Source of the DNA: Paenibacillus sp. PastM-3
Lineage (GTDB): Bacteria; Bacillota; Bacilli; Paenibacillales; Paenibacillaceae
DNA length: 64,000 nt
Reading direction: 5' to 3'
Assembly: GCF_029893965.1 (NCBI RefSeq)
Contig: NZ_JARXXP010000027.1
Span: 1-64,000 of the forward strand
The translations under genes were made by a program, and so were the position numbers. Positions 55,978 to 63,699 of the stretch are shown in pieces (the first letter of the stretch is position 1; every line of letters starts with the position of its first letter). The notes under the pieces are model-generated. The model was not told where the DNA came from and did no database searches. It saw only the letters and a list, made by a program, of their open reading frames with translations.

Positions 55978-56120
55978 TAATACAAGTCATGATTTCCGAT
56001 TTGTACTCTTTAAGTTCATGATCTCCGGAGATTGAGCAGTAAGTATTTATGTTATTGTGCTGCAGGGGCGATAAGGCCCTGCTGTACCAATAACCGCGGG
56101 AATCACCTTGTAAAGAGTAG

Positions 56121-56149
56121 AAGGAGCTCCCGCCGGGGCTCTTTTTTTT
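56121..56149 (+). terminator. Terminator of the S10-spc-alpha cluster
   Basis: GAGCTCC (56124-56130) pairs with GGGGCTC (56135-56141), extended by A-T pairs, with eight T. A second long hairpin (56150-56196, AAATATAAGGAT/ATCCTTATATTT) follows directly. Confidence 0.88.
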
Positions 56150-56197
56150 AAATATAAGGATTTATATGTTTTACGCTATAAATCATCCTTATATTTC

Positions 56198-56253
56198 TCG
56201 CAGAAACGGCTACCGTCCTGTTTAGGACGGCTAAGCCGTTTCTACTTGTGAAA
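56198..56253. repeat. Palindromic repeat element, copy 1
   Basis: Begins CTCGCAGAAACGG and ends TTCTACTTGTGAAAA. Arms AGAAACGGCT-A-CCGTCCT and AGGACGG-CTA-AGCCGTTTCT form a 17-bp stem. The second copy is at 57093, on the other side of truA. Size and form fit a REP-like dispersed element. Confidence 0.8.
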
Positions 56254-56299
56254 ATGAATTACGGTTAAGTGAGCTTAGGAGCTTGAAAGGAAGAATGAA

Positions 56300-57079
56300 A
56301 TGCGCAATCTATTGATGAAGGTCAATTATGACGGTACCCATTATGATGGCTTTCAGACCCAGCCTCAGGGCAATACGATTCAGGACCGGCTGGAGCAGGC
56401 GATTCTCCATCTGACCGGCGAGGCGCTGAAGATTACAGCCTCAGGCCGGACGGATGCAGGCGTTCACGCTTACGGTCAGCCGTTCAACTTCATTACTTCC
56501 TCCCAGATACCGCTGGAACGATGGTGTCTGGCGCTTAACGCCAGATTACCGCAGGATATCGTTGTTACTGAGGCGATGGAGGTGCCGCTTTCGTTCCACT
56601 CACGTAGAGGAGCCAAACGGAAGACCTACCGGTACACGATAAACGGCAACAGGTTTCCCGACCCTTTTCAGCGGCGCTGGCAGCACCACCACCCCTTGAA
56701 GCTGGACATAATGGCCATGCAGCAGGGACTGGCGCATCTGGTGGGCACTCATGACTACACTTCATTTGCATCCCGCAAGTCAACCAAGACTTCGCATGTA
56801 CGGACTATTTATGAAGCCTACATGGAGATTGACCGCAGTATGTGCCGTCCAGGCTCGGATGACCAGGGTGTTATTCATACTTATATTACCGGCAGCGGTT
56901 TTCTGCAGCACATGGTCCGTATTATTATGGGAACGCTGATTCAGGTGGGCGAGCGCAAGTACCAGGCGGACAAAGTTGCGGATATTCTGGCAGCATGCAA
57001 CCGTGCTGCAGCGGGACCTACAGCGGTTGCTAAAGGACTTGCACTTTGGAGTGTGGAATATGATGAGGACAATAATTGA
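56300..57079 (+). CDS. truA: tRNA pseudouridine synthase A
   Basis: A 259-aa enzyme modifying U38-40 of tRNA anticodon arms. Catalytic Asp is in ASGRTDAGVHAYGQ (about 47-60), and the YDGTHYDGFQ start and GSGFLQHMVRIIMGTLI are intact. RBS GAAAGGAAG. Separated from rplQ and rplM by repeats and its own leader, so it is a single-gene unit. Confidence 0.97.
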   Translation: MRNLLMKVNYDGTHYDGFQTQPQGNTIQDRLEQAILHLTGEALKITASGRTDAGVHAYGQPFNFITSSQIPLERWCLALNARLPQDIVVTEAMEVPLSFHSRRGAKRKTYRYTINGNRFPDPFQRRWQHHHPLKLDIMAMQQGLAHLVGTHDYTSFASRKSTKTSHVRTIYEAYMEIDRSMCRPGSDDQGVIHTYITGSGFLQHMVRIIMGTLIQVGERKYQADKVADILAACNRAAAGPTAVAKGLALWSVEYDEDNN

Positions 57080-57092
57080 ACAATCTGGAAAA

Positions 57093-57150
57093 CTCGCAGA
57101 AACGGATACCGTCCTGAATGGGACGGCATGGCCGGTTCTACTTGTAGAAA
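57093..57150. repeat. Palindromic repeat element, copy 2
   Basis: CTCGCAGAAACGG-ATACCGTCCTGAATGGGACGGCATGGCCGG-TTCTACTTGTAGAAAA: same ends and core as copy 1, about 80% identical by eye. Stem positions differ in paired fashion at several sites (for example CCGTCCT/GGGACGG), so folding is kept. Confidence 0.8.
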
Positions 57151-57177
57151 ATAAATGAGATCTGGATTAAAAATGAC

Positions 57178-57254
57178 TTGCACTTGTCGTGGTTATGCTG
57201 TAGTATAAAAGTTGTGTTTTCTTGATGGCTATCCCACAGCCCCGCTCAAGAAAA
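57178..57254 (+). promoter_or_regulatory. Promoter and structured leader of rplM-rpsI
   Basis: TTGCAC (57178-57183), 17 nt, TAGTAT (57201-57206). The leader folds as TTTTCTTGA (57217-57225)/TCAAGAAAA (57246-57254) with an inner GGCT/AGCC. An L13 leader is known in Bacillales at this place; I infer that identity from position, not from a model search. Confidence 0.7.
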
Positions 57255-57358
57255 TGCTAACAAAACAAGCTTTACCTAACTAACTTAATCGTAATTCCAA
57301 TGAGAAATCAGATATACGAAACATAAGATTTTCGTACGAGAACAAGGAGGAAACATTC

Positions 57359-57796
57359 ATGCGTACCACCTATATGGCGAAGCCGAACGAAGTTGAACGC
57401 ACTTGGCACATCATTGATGCCGAAGGCAAGACACTTGGTCGTCTGGCTAGCGAAGCCGCTGCTCTGATCCGTGGCAAACACAAACCGCAATTCACTCCGC
57501 ACGTTGATACTGGGGATTTCGTAATTGTTATCAACGCTGAGAAGATTCACCTGACAGGCAAGAAGCTGCAGAACAAGAAATACTACCGTCACTCGATGCA
57601 CCCAGGTGGTTTGAAAGTTACAACTGCTGATCAGCTGCTCAAGACAAAACCTGAACGTGTAATTGAATCTGCTGTTCACGGTATGATTCCTAAGACTCGT
57701 CAAGGCGATCACATGAAGCTGAGACTTAAAGTTTATGCAGGCGCCGAGCATCCACATGCAGCACAAAAACCTGAAGTTTACGAACTTCGCGGATAA
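57359..57796 (+). CDS. rplM: 50S ribosomal protein L13
   Basis: A 145-aa early-assembly protein. [30 protein letters not shown] and [11 protein letters not shown] are conserved. ATG 57359 follows AAGGAGGAAA. Operon with rpsI, 20 nt apart. Confidence 0.98.
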   Translation: MRTTYMAKPNEVERTWHIIDAEGKTLGRLASEAAALIRGKHKPQFTPHVDTGDFVIVINAEKIHLTGKKLQNKKYYRHSMHPGGLKVTTADQLLKTKPERVIESAVHGMIPKTRQGDHMKLRLKVYAGAEHPHAAQKPEVYELRG

Positions 57797-57816
57797 GAAT
57801 AGAGGAGGACAGTTTC

Positions 57817-58209
57817 ATGGCACAAGTACAATACTATGGGACAGGTCGTCGTAAACATTCGGTAGCACGTGTTCGCCTTGTACCGGGTGAAGGACGCATT
57901 GTCATTAACAAACGTGAGATGGATGAGTACTTCGGTGTAGAAACACTGAAGATGATCGTAAGACAACCTTTGAACCTGACTGAAACACTGGGCAGCTACG
58001 ATGTAATCGTTCTTGCACACGGTGGCGGAACATCCGGCCAGGCTGGAGCAATCCGTCACGGGATCGCCCGTGCACTTCTGAAGGTTGATCCAGAATACCG
58101 CGGTGCTCTTAAAAAAGCCGGCTTCCTGACTCGTGACCCACGTATGAAGGAACGTAAGAAATACGGCCTCAAAGCCGCTCGTCGCGCTCCACAGTTCTCG
58201 AAACGTTAA
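57817..58209 (+). CDS. rpsI: 30S ribosomal protein S9
   Basis: A 130-aa protein whose C-terminal tail ([12 protein letters not shown]) reaches the P-site t[23 protein letters not shown] at the start is diagnostic. Confidence 0.98.
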   Translation: MAQVQYYGTGRRKHSVARVRLVPGEGRIVINKREMDEYFGVETLKMIVRQPLNLTETLGSYDVIVLAHGGGTSGQAGAIRHGIARALLKVDPEYRGALKKAGFLTRDPRMKERKKYGLKAARRAPQFSKR

Positions 58210-58234
58210 TATTCCCTTGTTTTTCAAGGACATC

Positions 58235-58266
58235 AAGCCTCTGGCCCTTTGGGTCAGGGGCTTTTT
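58235..58266. terminator. Terminator after rpsI, possibly bidirectional
   Basis: A long stem AAGCCTCTGGCCC/GGGTCAGGGGCTT (two G-U) with TTTTT on the plus side. It also separates the converging ImmA-type gene. Confidence 0.88.
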
Positions 58267-58289
58267 ATATTCTTCGGGAAAATGTCCTC

Positions 58290-59177
58290 TTAATTAAATT
58301 TTCGTGTTACTCTCTGATCGGTTTCAATAATCTGCTCAACATCCCGCATATGCATCACAAAAGTATTTTTAGACAATCCGTATCTAAAGACCAGCCTGTG
58401 AATCTGTAAAGTTAATTGTCCGTCGAAACAAACAATATCGCCGCTAATAGTGGGTTCTACTGCAATATCTTTTAAAGCCTCCCACTCAAGCTCCTGGAAC
58501 CGAACATCTCTGGGTATAGGCAGTTCATACTGCGTGGTTAATGTTTTATAGTCTAACCTTATAATAAGTTGATCAGGGCCATCAAAAGTGCTGTGAGGAT
58601 CATAGTAGGCGAATATTTTAGTTACATCAGGAAACTCCGGTTGCTGGTTTACTCTGTGAGCAGGGTAACTGAAATTAGTTAATCCATTTGTCAATTCACC
58701 CTCGTATTCGCGGCGCAGAATTTGATCAAATCTTATTTTTGCCAGCTCTTTTGGAACGCCAAAAGTATCGGATATTAGCTGGATAGTCTGATTATAATCA
58801 CCGGGCAGCTGCTGTGACTGAATCATAAAGTAAGGCATCGAAGCATAGAGTACAAAATGTTCAGCGTCCCTTTCCTGGGCTTTAATGAAAAGAACCGGCA
58901 TAACCAGCTGATTGCCGGCATGCCTGAGAATATGACAAAGCTCATGCAGAAAGTCTAGCCGTTGTTTCATAGGTGAGAGCCGGCTGTCTATGAGAATGCA
59001 GCGTACACCTGAATCCGACTCATAAGCCCTGCTGCTAATTGGAGAGTATTGAACATAGACGTCAAGGGCTTCAGCAAGCCTCTGGAGGGTAATATGCTCT
59101 GGCGCAAATATGTGATCTTCTATGTACAAAGTTTCTATAAACTGCTCAAGAAGCGTTTTTTTATAATGTTTAAACAT
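58290..59177 (-). CDS. ImmA/IrrE-type metalloprotease
   Basis: A 295-aa protein. The zinc motif HELCH (78-82) sits in FLHELCHILRHAGNQ, with a Glu in ERDAEHF (102-108) as third ligand and YASMPYF resembling the LLMP segment of ImmA. In ICEBs1 and phages, ImmA cleaves its partner repressor ImmR after DNA damage. The C-terminal 150 residues match nothing I recognise and may be a sensor or binding domain. The Xre gene lies upstream on the same strand (95 nt gap), the usual ImmR-ImmA order. Confidence 0.85.
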   Translation of the reverse strand: MFKHYKKTLLEQFIETLYIEDHIFAPEHITLQRLAEALDVYVQYSPISSRAYESDSGVRCILIDSRLSPMKQRLDFLHELCHILRHAGNQLVMPVLFIKAQERDAEHFVLYASMPYFMIQSQQLPGDYNQTIQLISDTFGVPKELAKIRFDQILRREYEGELTNGLTNFSYPAHRVNQQPEFPDVTKIFAYYDPHSTFDGPDQLIIRLDYKTLTTQYELPIPRDVRFQELEWEALKDIAVEPTISGDIVCFDGQLTLQIHRLVFRYGLSKNTFVMHMRDVEQIIETDQRVTRKFN

Positions 59178-59272
59178 AAGCTTCCTCCTATAAAGGGAAT
59201 ATACGTTCGTATTTATGGGTGCGTGAAACCAGCTCGATGGCTGATACCACGATAATGCTTACTAATATTGTG

Positions 59273-59659
59273 TTACTGACCCGGTTCTGATTTTTTCTTC
59301 TCAGCGTCTTTAATGAAGTGCCAAAAGGTAAGCATTTCCCGTTTACGTTCTTCTGGAGCATCGAGATAATCTTTGAAAAATAAGCTGTGTTCCGGATTGT
59401 TAATAAAGGCTTCAAACTCAGCGAGTTCCTGTTTAAAGGAGCTAGCCTCGTCTGGTCTAAAGGCCAGACGGTCCATTTCCTCAGTAGTTATCCCTAAAGC
59501 ACGGCATACTTTAATCACATTATCCACTGAAGCTCCGCCTACACCCCTCATCAGCATGGATCTGAGTGTAGTATAGGGAATGCCTGCCTTTTCAGCAAAT
59601 GCCTTTGTGTTCAGGCCGGTTTCCTCAATCAGTTTTTTTAAAACTTCAGCCCTCCGCAC
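59273..59659 (-). CDS. Xre-family repressor (ImmR-like)
   Basis: A 128-aa protein. A Xre helix-turn-helix spans about 5-65 (KAFAEKAGIPYTTLRSMLMRG). The acidic C-terminal part may be the target for the ImmA-type protease. Start is GTG 59659, because AGGAGG lies 7 nt upstream; the frame is open 30 codons further but has no RBS. It faces the three repeated operators. Confidence 0.85.
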   Translation of the reverse strand: MRRAEVLKKLIEETGLNTKAFAEKAGIPYTTLRSMLMRGVGGASVDNVIKVCRALGITTEEMDRLAFRPDEASSFKQELAEFEAFINNPEHSLFFKDYLDAPEERKREMLTFWHFIKDAEKKKSEPGQ

Positions 59660-59744
59660 ATGTAGCCCTCCTTTTAACCAAAGCAAATATACGTTGATTC
59701 GCATTCTCTTTTCATTATAGAGAGGATAAATAAGAATGTAAATG

Positions 59745-59826
59745 TTCAATATCGTATTTCAGTAGAGATTTTTAATTGACAAAATACGAAATTGAACATA
59801 GTATAGTTAATAAATACGCAATTGAG
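59745..59826. promoter_or_regulatory. Divergent promoter with three repeated operators
   Basis: AAATACG-NN-ATTGA occurs at 59782-59796 and 59812-59826 on the plus strand and at 59759-59745 on the minus strand; the last two bases of 15 vary only A/G. The rightward promoter is TTGACA (59776-59781), 17 nt, TAGTAT (59799-59804), and the 59782 copy fills its spacer exactly. Leftward, TTACAT, 16 nt, TATAAT (about 59713-59740) begins just beyond the 59745 copy. The layout fits a lysogeny-type switch controlled by the Xre protein. Confidence 0.88.
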
Positions 59827-59910
59827 TATTTTACGCATAACCGCGAAGCAGGAAAGGGGTGACATTCCTTAGATACTCAGCAGTAAATCTGTCTTGGAAG
59901 GAGGGGCGCC

Positions 59911-60225
59911 GTGACAGACGGTGGCACCAAAGTGGACGAGCGTGCAGTTGAAACGGCAAGTATTGACTTGGGATCTAATTTACCGGGAGGACGTTTGCTG
60001 CAGTCCACTGTTTTTCGCGCGGGAGTTCCCGCATACTTGAAGCCTTTATTCACTGATAAGCCGGATATAGCAGAACTGACTGTACCGGTAGAGGGAATGG
60101 CGGAAGTGCTGGAACGCATCGTTCAGGCTGGAACTGCAGAGCATGCAGCATATCAAAGGCTTTTAGGAAAAGGGAATGCCGGGACAGATGTCGGTTGTTC
60201 AATAATGTTGATTCCGTGTTTATAA
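59911..60225 (+). CDS. Unrecognised small protein, first ORF of the cassette
   Basis: A 104-aa ORF, GTG start with AAGGAGGGG upstream. The N-terminal part MTDGGTKVDERAVETASIDLG is hydrophilic; GGRLLQSTVFRAGVPAYLKP follows. No family recognised. It ends in TAA just one codon before the next ORF in the same frame, so the two may be one gene broken by a stop. In another frame, 60198-60251 reads like real protein (FNNVDSVFISHEFAAALA), which hints at frameshift decay. Confidence 0.55.
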   Translation: MTDGGTKVDERAVETASIDLGSNLPGGRLLQSTVFRAGVPAYLKPLFTDKPDIAELTVPVEGMAEVLERIVQAGTAEHAAYQRLLGKGNAGTDVGCSIMLIPCL

Positions 60226-60228
60226 GCC

Positions 60229-60411
60229 ATGAATTTGCTGCTGCCCTTGCTTAAAGTCAAATCATCTGACTGGGCTTCAACTTATGTGGCAGGTAAGGAC
60301 TATACAGCAGCGTTTGACGCCGTTAAAGACGTTTTTATTTTGCCGCTGGGTTTCCGGGGGCTATATACATTAAAAAGGGAAGGAAAGGAGCTGGAGGATG
60401 GTAAGCAATGA
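60229..60411 (+). pseudogene. Unrecognised ORF, possible 3' part of the ORF at 59911
   Basis: A 60-aa ORF in the same frame as the one before, separated by TAA-GCC. No ribosome binding site lies before its ATG. GKDYTAAFDAVKDVFILPLG and ELEDGKQ read like a natural protein end. Stop overlaps the next ORF by 14 nt. Could be a separate small gene, but a split gene is more likely. Confidence 0.45.
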
Positions 60412-60709
60412 TTTATCCAACCTTGAAAAACTGATGCCACTGGCGGAGAAGTATGGCCTGGCATATATCGTCGCACTGATTTTGCTGATAATAGTAATGA
60501 CAATTGTAAGATCCATCGTTAAGGGCAGCCTGGTGCCGCGTGAACTGCTGGACCGCGCCGAAGAGGATCGGGATCGGCTTCAGGCAATCCTGGACAAAGA
60601 ACGGGCTGATTTTATGGCTCCGACGCTTGAAGTGCTGCAAAGGCTAAAAACTGATCATGCTGCTGTCAATAGTAACGATGAGGATAGGGGAGATAAAGCT
60701 GGAAAGTGA
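60398..60709 (+). CDS. Single-pass membrane protein, holin-like
   Basis: A 103-aa protein: short N-terminal part, one transmembrane helix (about 20-40, GLAYIVALILLIIVMTIV), then KGSLVPRELLDRAEEDRDRLQAILDKERADF, a charged likely coiled coil. The GxLVPRxxxDRAxxDRD pattern occurs in small phage membrane proteins near lysis genes, from memory. Overlap with the preceding ORF and the RBS GGAAAGGAG show co-expression. Holin function not shown. Confidence 0.65.
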   Translation: MVSNDLSNLEKLMPLAEKYGLAYIVALILLIIVMTIVRSIVKGSLVPRELLDRAEEDRDRLQAILDKERADFMAPTLEVLQRLKTDHAAVNSNDEDRGDKAGK

Positions 60710-60780
60710 GCTCGGAAATCAGAAAAGAAGGACAAGTTGCAGGTATTCGTTCAGACTTTAACCCAAAATGGATAAAAGTA

Positions 60781-60832
60781 TTGACTTCAGCGTTGTATCG
60801 CTTATACTATTCCATATAAGAATAGTTGGAAT
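60781..60832 (+). promoter_or_regulatory. cysH promoter with CymR-like operator
   Basis: TTGACT (60781-60786), 16 nt, TATACT (60803-60808). ATTCCA (60809-60814) and TGGAAT (60827-60832) form an inverted repeat just after the -10. The TTGGAATT half resembles the conserved end of the Bacillales CymR box. Binding would repress when cysteine is plentiful. No S-box is seen, although one precedes cysH in B. subtilis. Confidence 0.65.
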
Positions 60833-60875
60833 TGACGGAATAAGCGTTTTATATATTAGGATGGAGGAATACAAG

Positions 60876-61568
60876 ATGAACCTGCTTGAGAAAGAAGATT
60901 TAATTAAGGTTAAGGCTGAGGAACTGGAGAATGCTTCACCCGAGGAAATTATCCGCTGGGCAGTAGAGACTTTTCCCAACATCACTTTTGCCTGCAGCTT
61001 TGGCGCTGAAGATGTAGTGCTTGTCGATATGCTGCAGAAGGTAAGTCCGTCGACAGATGTGTTTTATCTGGATACAGATTTCCACTTCAAAGAAACGTAT
61101 GAGACCAGAGATGTTATGGCTGATAAATACGGAATGGAATTCGTCCGAGTATCGCCGCAAATTTCCGTTGAGGAGCAGGCTCAGCAGTACGGTGAAAACC
61201 TCTGGACTGTTGATCCGAACCAATGCTGCGCAATCCGCAAGGTAGAGCCGCTGACCCGGATCCTGTCGCAGTATGAAGCATGGATTACCGGTATCCGCCG
61301 CGACCAGGCACCAACCCGCGCCAACGCCAAGAAGGTAGAATACGACTACAAATTCGGTCTTGTTAAATTTAATCCGATCGCTGACTGGACATCCGAGGAT
61401 GTATGGAATTATATCCGCGCCAACAATGTGGTGTACAATCCGCTGCATGACCGTAACTTCCCGAGCATCGGCTGTGAACAATGCACACGTGCTGTAATGC
61501 CTGGTGAAGACCCGCGTGCCGGCAGATGGTCTGGCAACGAGAAGACAGAATGCGGACTGCACAAATAA
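60876..61568 (+). CDS. cysH: Assimilatory adenylyl-sulfate/PAPS reductase
   Basis: A 230-aa reductase that turns activated sulfate into sulfite with thioredoxin. Cys117-118, Cys200 and Cys203 are the [4Fe-4S] ligand set that marks the APS-using branch; catalytic Cys226 is in KTECGLHK. The PP-loop-like SFGAEDVVL is at 41-49. ATG 60876 has GGAGG 7 nt upstream; an in-frame ATG at 60861 overlaps that RBS. 45 nt before sat. Confidence 0.95.
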   Translation: MNLLEKEDLIKVKAEELENASPEEIIRWAVETFPNITFACSFGAEDVVLVDMLQKVSPSTDVFYLDTDFHFKETYETRDVMADKYGMEFVRVSPQISVEEQAQQYGENLWTVDPNQCCAIRKVEPLTRILSQYEAWITGIRRDQAPTRANAKKVEYDYKFGLVKFNPIADWTSEDVWNYIRANNVVYNPLHDRNFPSIGCEQCTRAVMPGEDPRAGRWSGNEKTECGLHK

Positions 61569-61613
61569 TCAAGCACTCATATAAATGTTAACATACAGGA
61601 GGAGAGTACCCAG

Positions 61614-62783
61614 ATGACGTCTATACTTCCACACGGAGGAACACTGATTCAGCGTATTGTGGAGGGAGCGCAGAGAGAAGAGCTGCTGCAGCAAGCCTCA
61701 GAGAACAAGTCGATTGCAATTAATACATGGACAATATCCGATCTCGATCTGATTGGTGTAGGGGCGTTTTCCCCGCTTGCCGGCTTCCTGAATGAAGCGG
61801 ATTATCATTCCGTAGTGAACAATATGCGTCTTTCTGACGGCACAGTGTGGAGTATTCCGATTACGCTGGCCGTGCAGGATGAGGTAGCCTCCGGACTTGC
61901 GGTGGGGGATACTGTTTCTCTTATCGGTGAGGATGACGGCGTTATTTACGGTCTGCTCGATGTGGAGAGCATTTATAGTGTAGACCAGCAGATTGAAGCG
62001 CAGAATGTATTCAGAACAACGGACCCGGCCCACCCGGGTGTCAGCAAGCTGCTGGCTCGCCCGTCTACCTATGTAGGAGGACCCATCAGAGTGCTTAACC
62101 GCCCGCAGCCGGAGAAGTTCGGAGAGTTCTATTTTGACCCTGCCGAGACCCGGAAGATCTTCGCTGAGAAGGGCTGGAGAACCGTTGTAGGCTTCCAGAC
62201 TCGTAACCCTGTCCATCGTGCCCATGAGTATATCCAGAAGTGCGCTATGGAGGTTGTAGACGCCCTGTTCCTCAATCCGCTGGTGGGTGAGACCAAATCG
62301 GATGATGTGCCGGCTAACGTACGGATGAAGAGCTATCTGGCGCTGCTGGAGAACTACTATCCCGCTGACCGGACTTTCCTGGGTGTATTCCCGGCGGCTA
62401 TGCGTTATGCAGGACCGAGAGAAGCGATTTTCCATGCCATGGTCCGCAAAAATTACGGCTGCACACACTTTATTGTCGGCCGTGACCATGCCGGAGTAGG
62501 CGACTACTATGGCACTTATGAAGCACAGGAGATTTTCTCGAACTTCACTGCTGAGGATCTGGGAATTACACCGCTCTTCTTCGAGCACAGCTTTTTCTGC
62601 GTGAAATGCGGAAATATGGCTTCCAGCAAAACCTGCCCACATCCGGCTGATCAGCATCTGACATTGTCGGGTACCAAAGTGCGCGGACTGCTCCGTGAAG
62701 GGAAGTGCCCTCCTCCGGAATTTACACGGCCTGAGGTCGCGGAGATTCTGATCGAAGGAATGTCCGAGCAGGTTAACGCCTAA
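61614..62783 (+). CDS. sat: Sulfate adenylyltransferase (ATP sulfurylase)
   Basis: A 389-aa enzyme that makes APS from ATP and sulfate. [10 protein letters not shown] (195-204) and [14 protein letters not shown] (about 287-300) form the active site; [15 protein letters not shown] may bind zinc. No APS kinase domain is fused and no cysC is adjacent, which fits an APS-type CysH. Operon with cysH. Confidence 0.96.
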   Translation: MTSILPHGGTLIQRIVEGAQREELLQQASENKSIAINTWTISDLDLIGVGAFSPLAGFLNEADYHSVVNNMRLSDGTVWSIPITLAVQDEVASGLAVGDTVSLIGEDDGVIYGLLDVESIYSVDQQIEAQNVFRTTDPAHPGVSKLLARPSTYVGGPIRVLNRPQPEKFGEFYFDPAETRKIFAEKGWRTVVGFQTRNPVHRAHEYIQKCAMEVVDALFLNPLVGETKSDDVPANVRMKSYLALLENYYPADRTFLGVFPAAMRYAGPREAIFHAMVRKNYGCTHFIVGRDHAGVGDYYGTYEAQEIFSNFTAEDLGITPLFFEHSFFCVKCGNMASSKTCPHPADQHLTLSGTKVRGLLREGKCPPPEFTRPEVAEILIEGMSEQVNA

Positions 62784-62805
62784 AATCATACAGCCAGTAC
62801 TATTT

Positions 62806-62853
62806 GGCCCTCTTGTCCCATATAGATGAGTAGAATCTATCGGAACGAGGGGG
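62806..62853 (+). other. Hairpin covering the cwlD ribosome binding site
   Basis: CCCTCTTGTCC (62808-62818) pairs imperfectly with GGAACGAGGG (62842-62851), with an inner ATAGAT/ATCTAT stem. The 3' arm contains the G-rich RBS of cwlD. TCTTTGTT follows, so it may also act as a weak terminator of sat. Confidence 0.55.
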
Positions 62854-62861
62854 TCTTTGTT

Positions 62862-63608
62862 ATGTCTGGCCGAAAGGAAGGGAAGGTCTCGGTCTGGATT
62901 GCCTGGAGCAGCATCAAAAAAAGTGTGCTCGGGATCGTACTGCTTGCTGTAATGATCGGGATCATAGCCTATGATATGCCTACTGCCAGGACGCTGAACT
63001 ACTGGAGCCTGCCGCTGTCCGGTAAAATTATTGCGATTGATGCCGGTCACGGCGGTCCTGACGGAGGAGCGGTCAGTAAGAACGGACTGATTGAGAAGGA
63101 TATCAATTTGTCCGTCTCCCTGTATTTACGGGATTACCTGCAGCAGGCAGGGGCGATTGTAGTCATGACGCGCGAGGGTGATTATGACCTTGCCGGTGAA
63201 GGAACGCAGGGCTATTCCAAGCGCAAAACAGAGGACCTGAAGCAGCGTGTAAGAAGCATTGAAGAGAAAGGGGCAGACCTTTTCATAAGCGTACATATGA
63301 ACAGTGTGCCTTCAAACCGGTGGAGCGGAGCGCAGACTTTTTATTATCCGGCCAATGACGGCAACAATGCGCTGGCGGGCTTTATTCAGGATGAGCTGCG
63401 GACAACGCTTGAGAATACGACCCGTGTTGCCAAAACAGTGAATACGGTATATCTGCTGAAAATGCTAAAAATGCCAGCCGCGCTGGTTGAGGTAGGTTTT
63501 CTTTCGCATCCCGAGGAGTCTGTCCTGCTTGGAGATGATGTTTATCAGCGGAAGGTGGCCACCAGCATTTACCGGGGGATACTGCGTTATGCATCGGAGC
63601 AGCCCTGA
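62862..63608 (+). CDS. cwlD: N-acetylmuramoyl-L-alanine amidase CwlD
   Basis: A 248-aa amidase_3 enzyme with a signal anchor (about 22-38). Zinc ligands His63 (DAGHGG), Glu78 (IEKDINL) and His145 (SVHMNS), and catalytic Glu210 (VEVGFLS) are present. CwlD is needed to make muramic-delta-lactam in spore cortex, so germination can occur. ATG 62862 with GAGGGGG 9 nt upstream is chosen over ATG 62826. Confidence 0.93.
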   Translation: MSGRKEGKVSVWIAWSSIKKSVLGIVLLAVMIGIIAYDMPTARTLNYWSLPLSGKIIAIDAGHGGPDGGAVSKNGLIEKDINLSVSLYLRDYLQQAGAIVVMTREGDYDLAGEGTQGYSKRKTEDLKQRVRSIEEKGADLFISVHMNSVPSNRWSGAQTFYYPANDGNNALAGFIQDELRTTLENTTRVAKTVNTVYLLKMLKMPAALVEVGFLSHPEESVLLGDDVYQRKVATSIYRGILRYASEQP

Positions 63609-63637
63609 ACGGGTACTACTCATCCGTTGAAGGGTAA

Positions 63638-63646
63638 TGCTATAAT
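63638..63646 (+). promoter_or_regulatory. Extended -10 promoter before mrp
   Basis: TGC-TATAAT, with no good -35 box. About 55 nt before the mrp start. Confidence 0.6.
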
Positions 63647-63699
63647 AAATACAATTAACCGGAGCCTTACCCGTCCGGAACGAAACAGAGGTGCTCTTC

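Noticed and set aside
59812-59826. CRISPR-like repeats in the cassette promoter
   Set aside because: Only three short copies in mixed orientation and uneven spacing placed on promoter elements; these are operators.
59859-59951. 30-codon GTG ORF at the start of the phage-like cassette
   Set aside because: It overlaps the better-supported ORF at 59911 in another frame and is too short to judge.
58290-60709. Complete prophage or ICE
   Set aside because: No integrase, replication, packaging or conjugation genes, and no flanking direct repeats or tRNA target seen.
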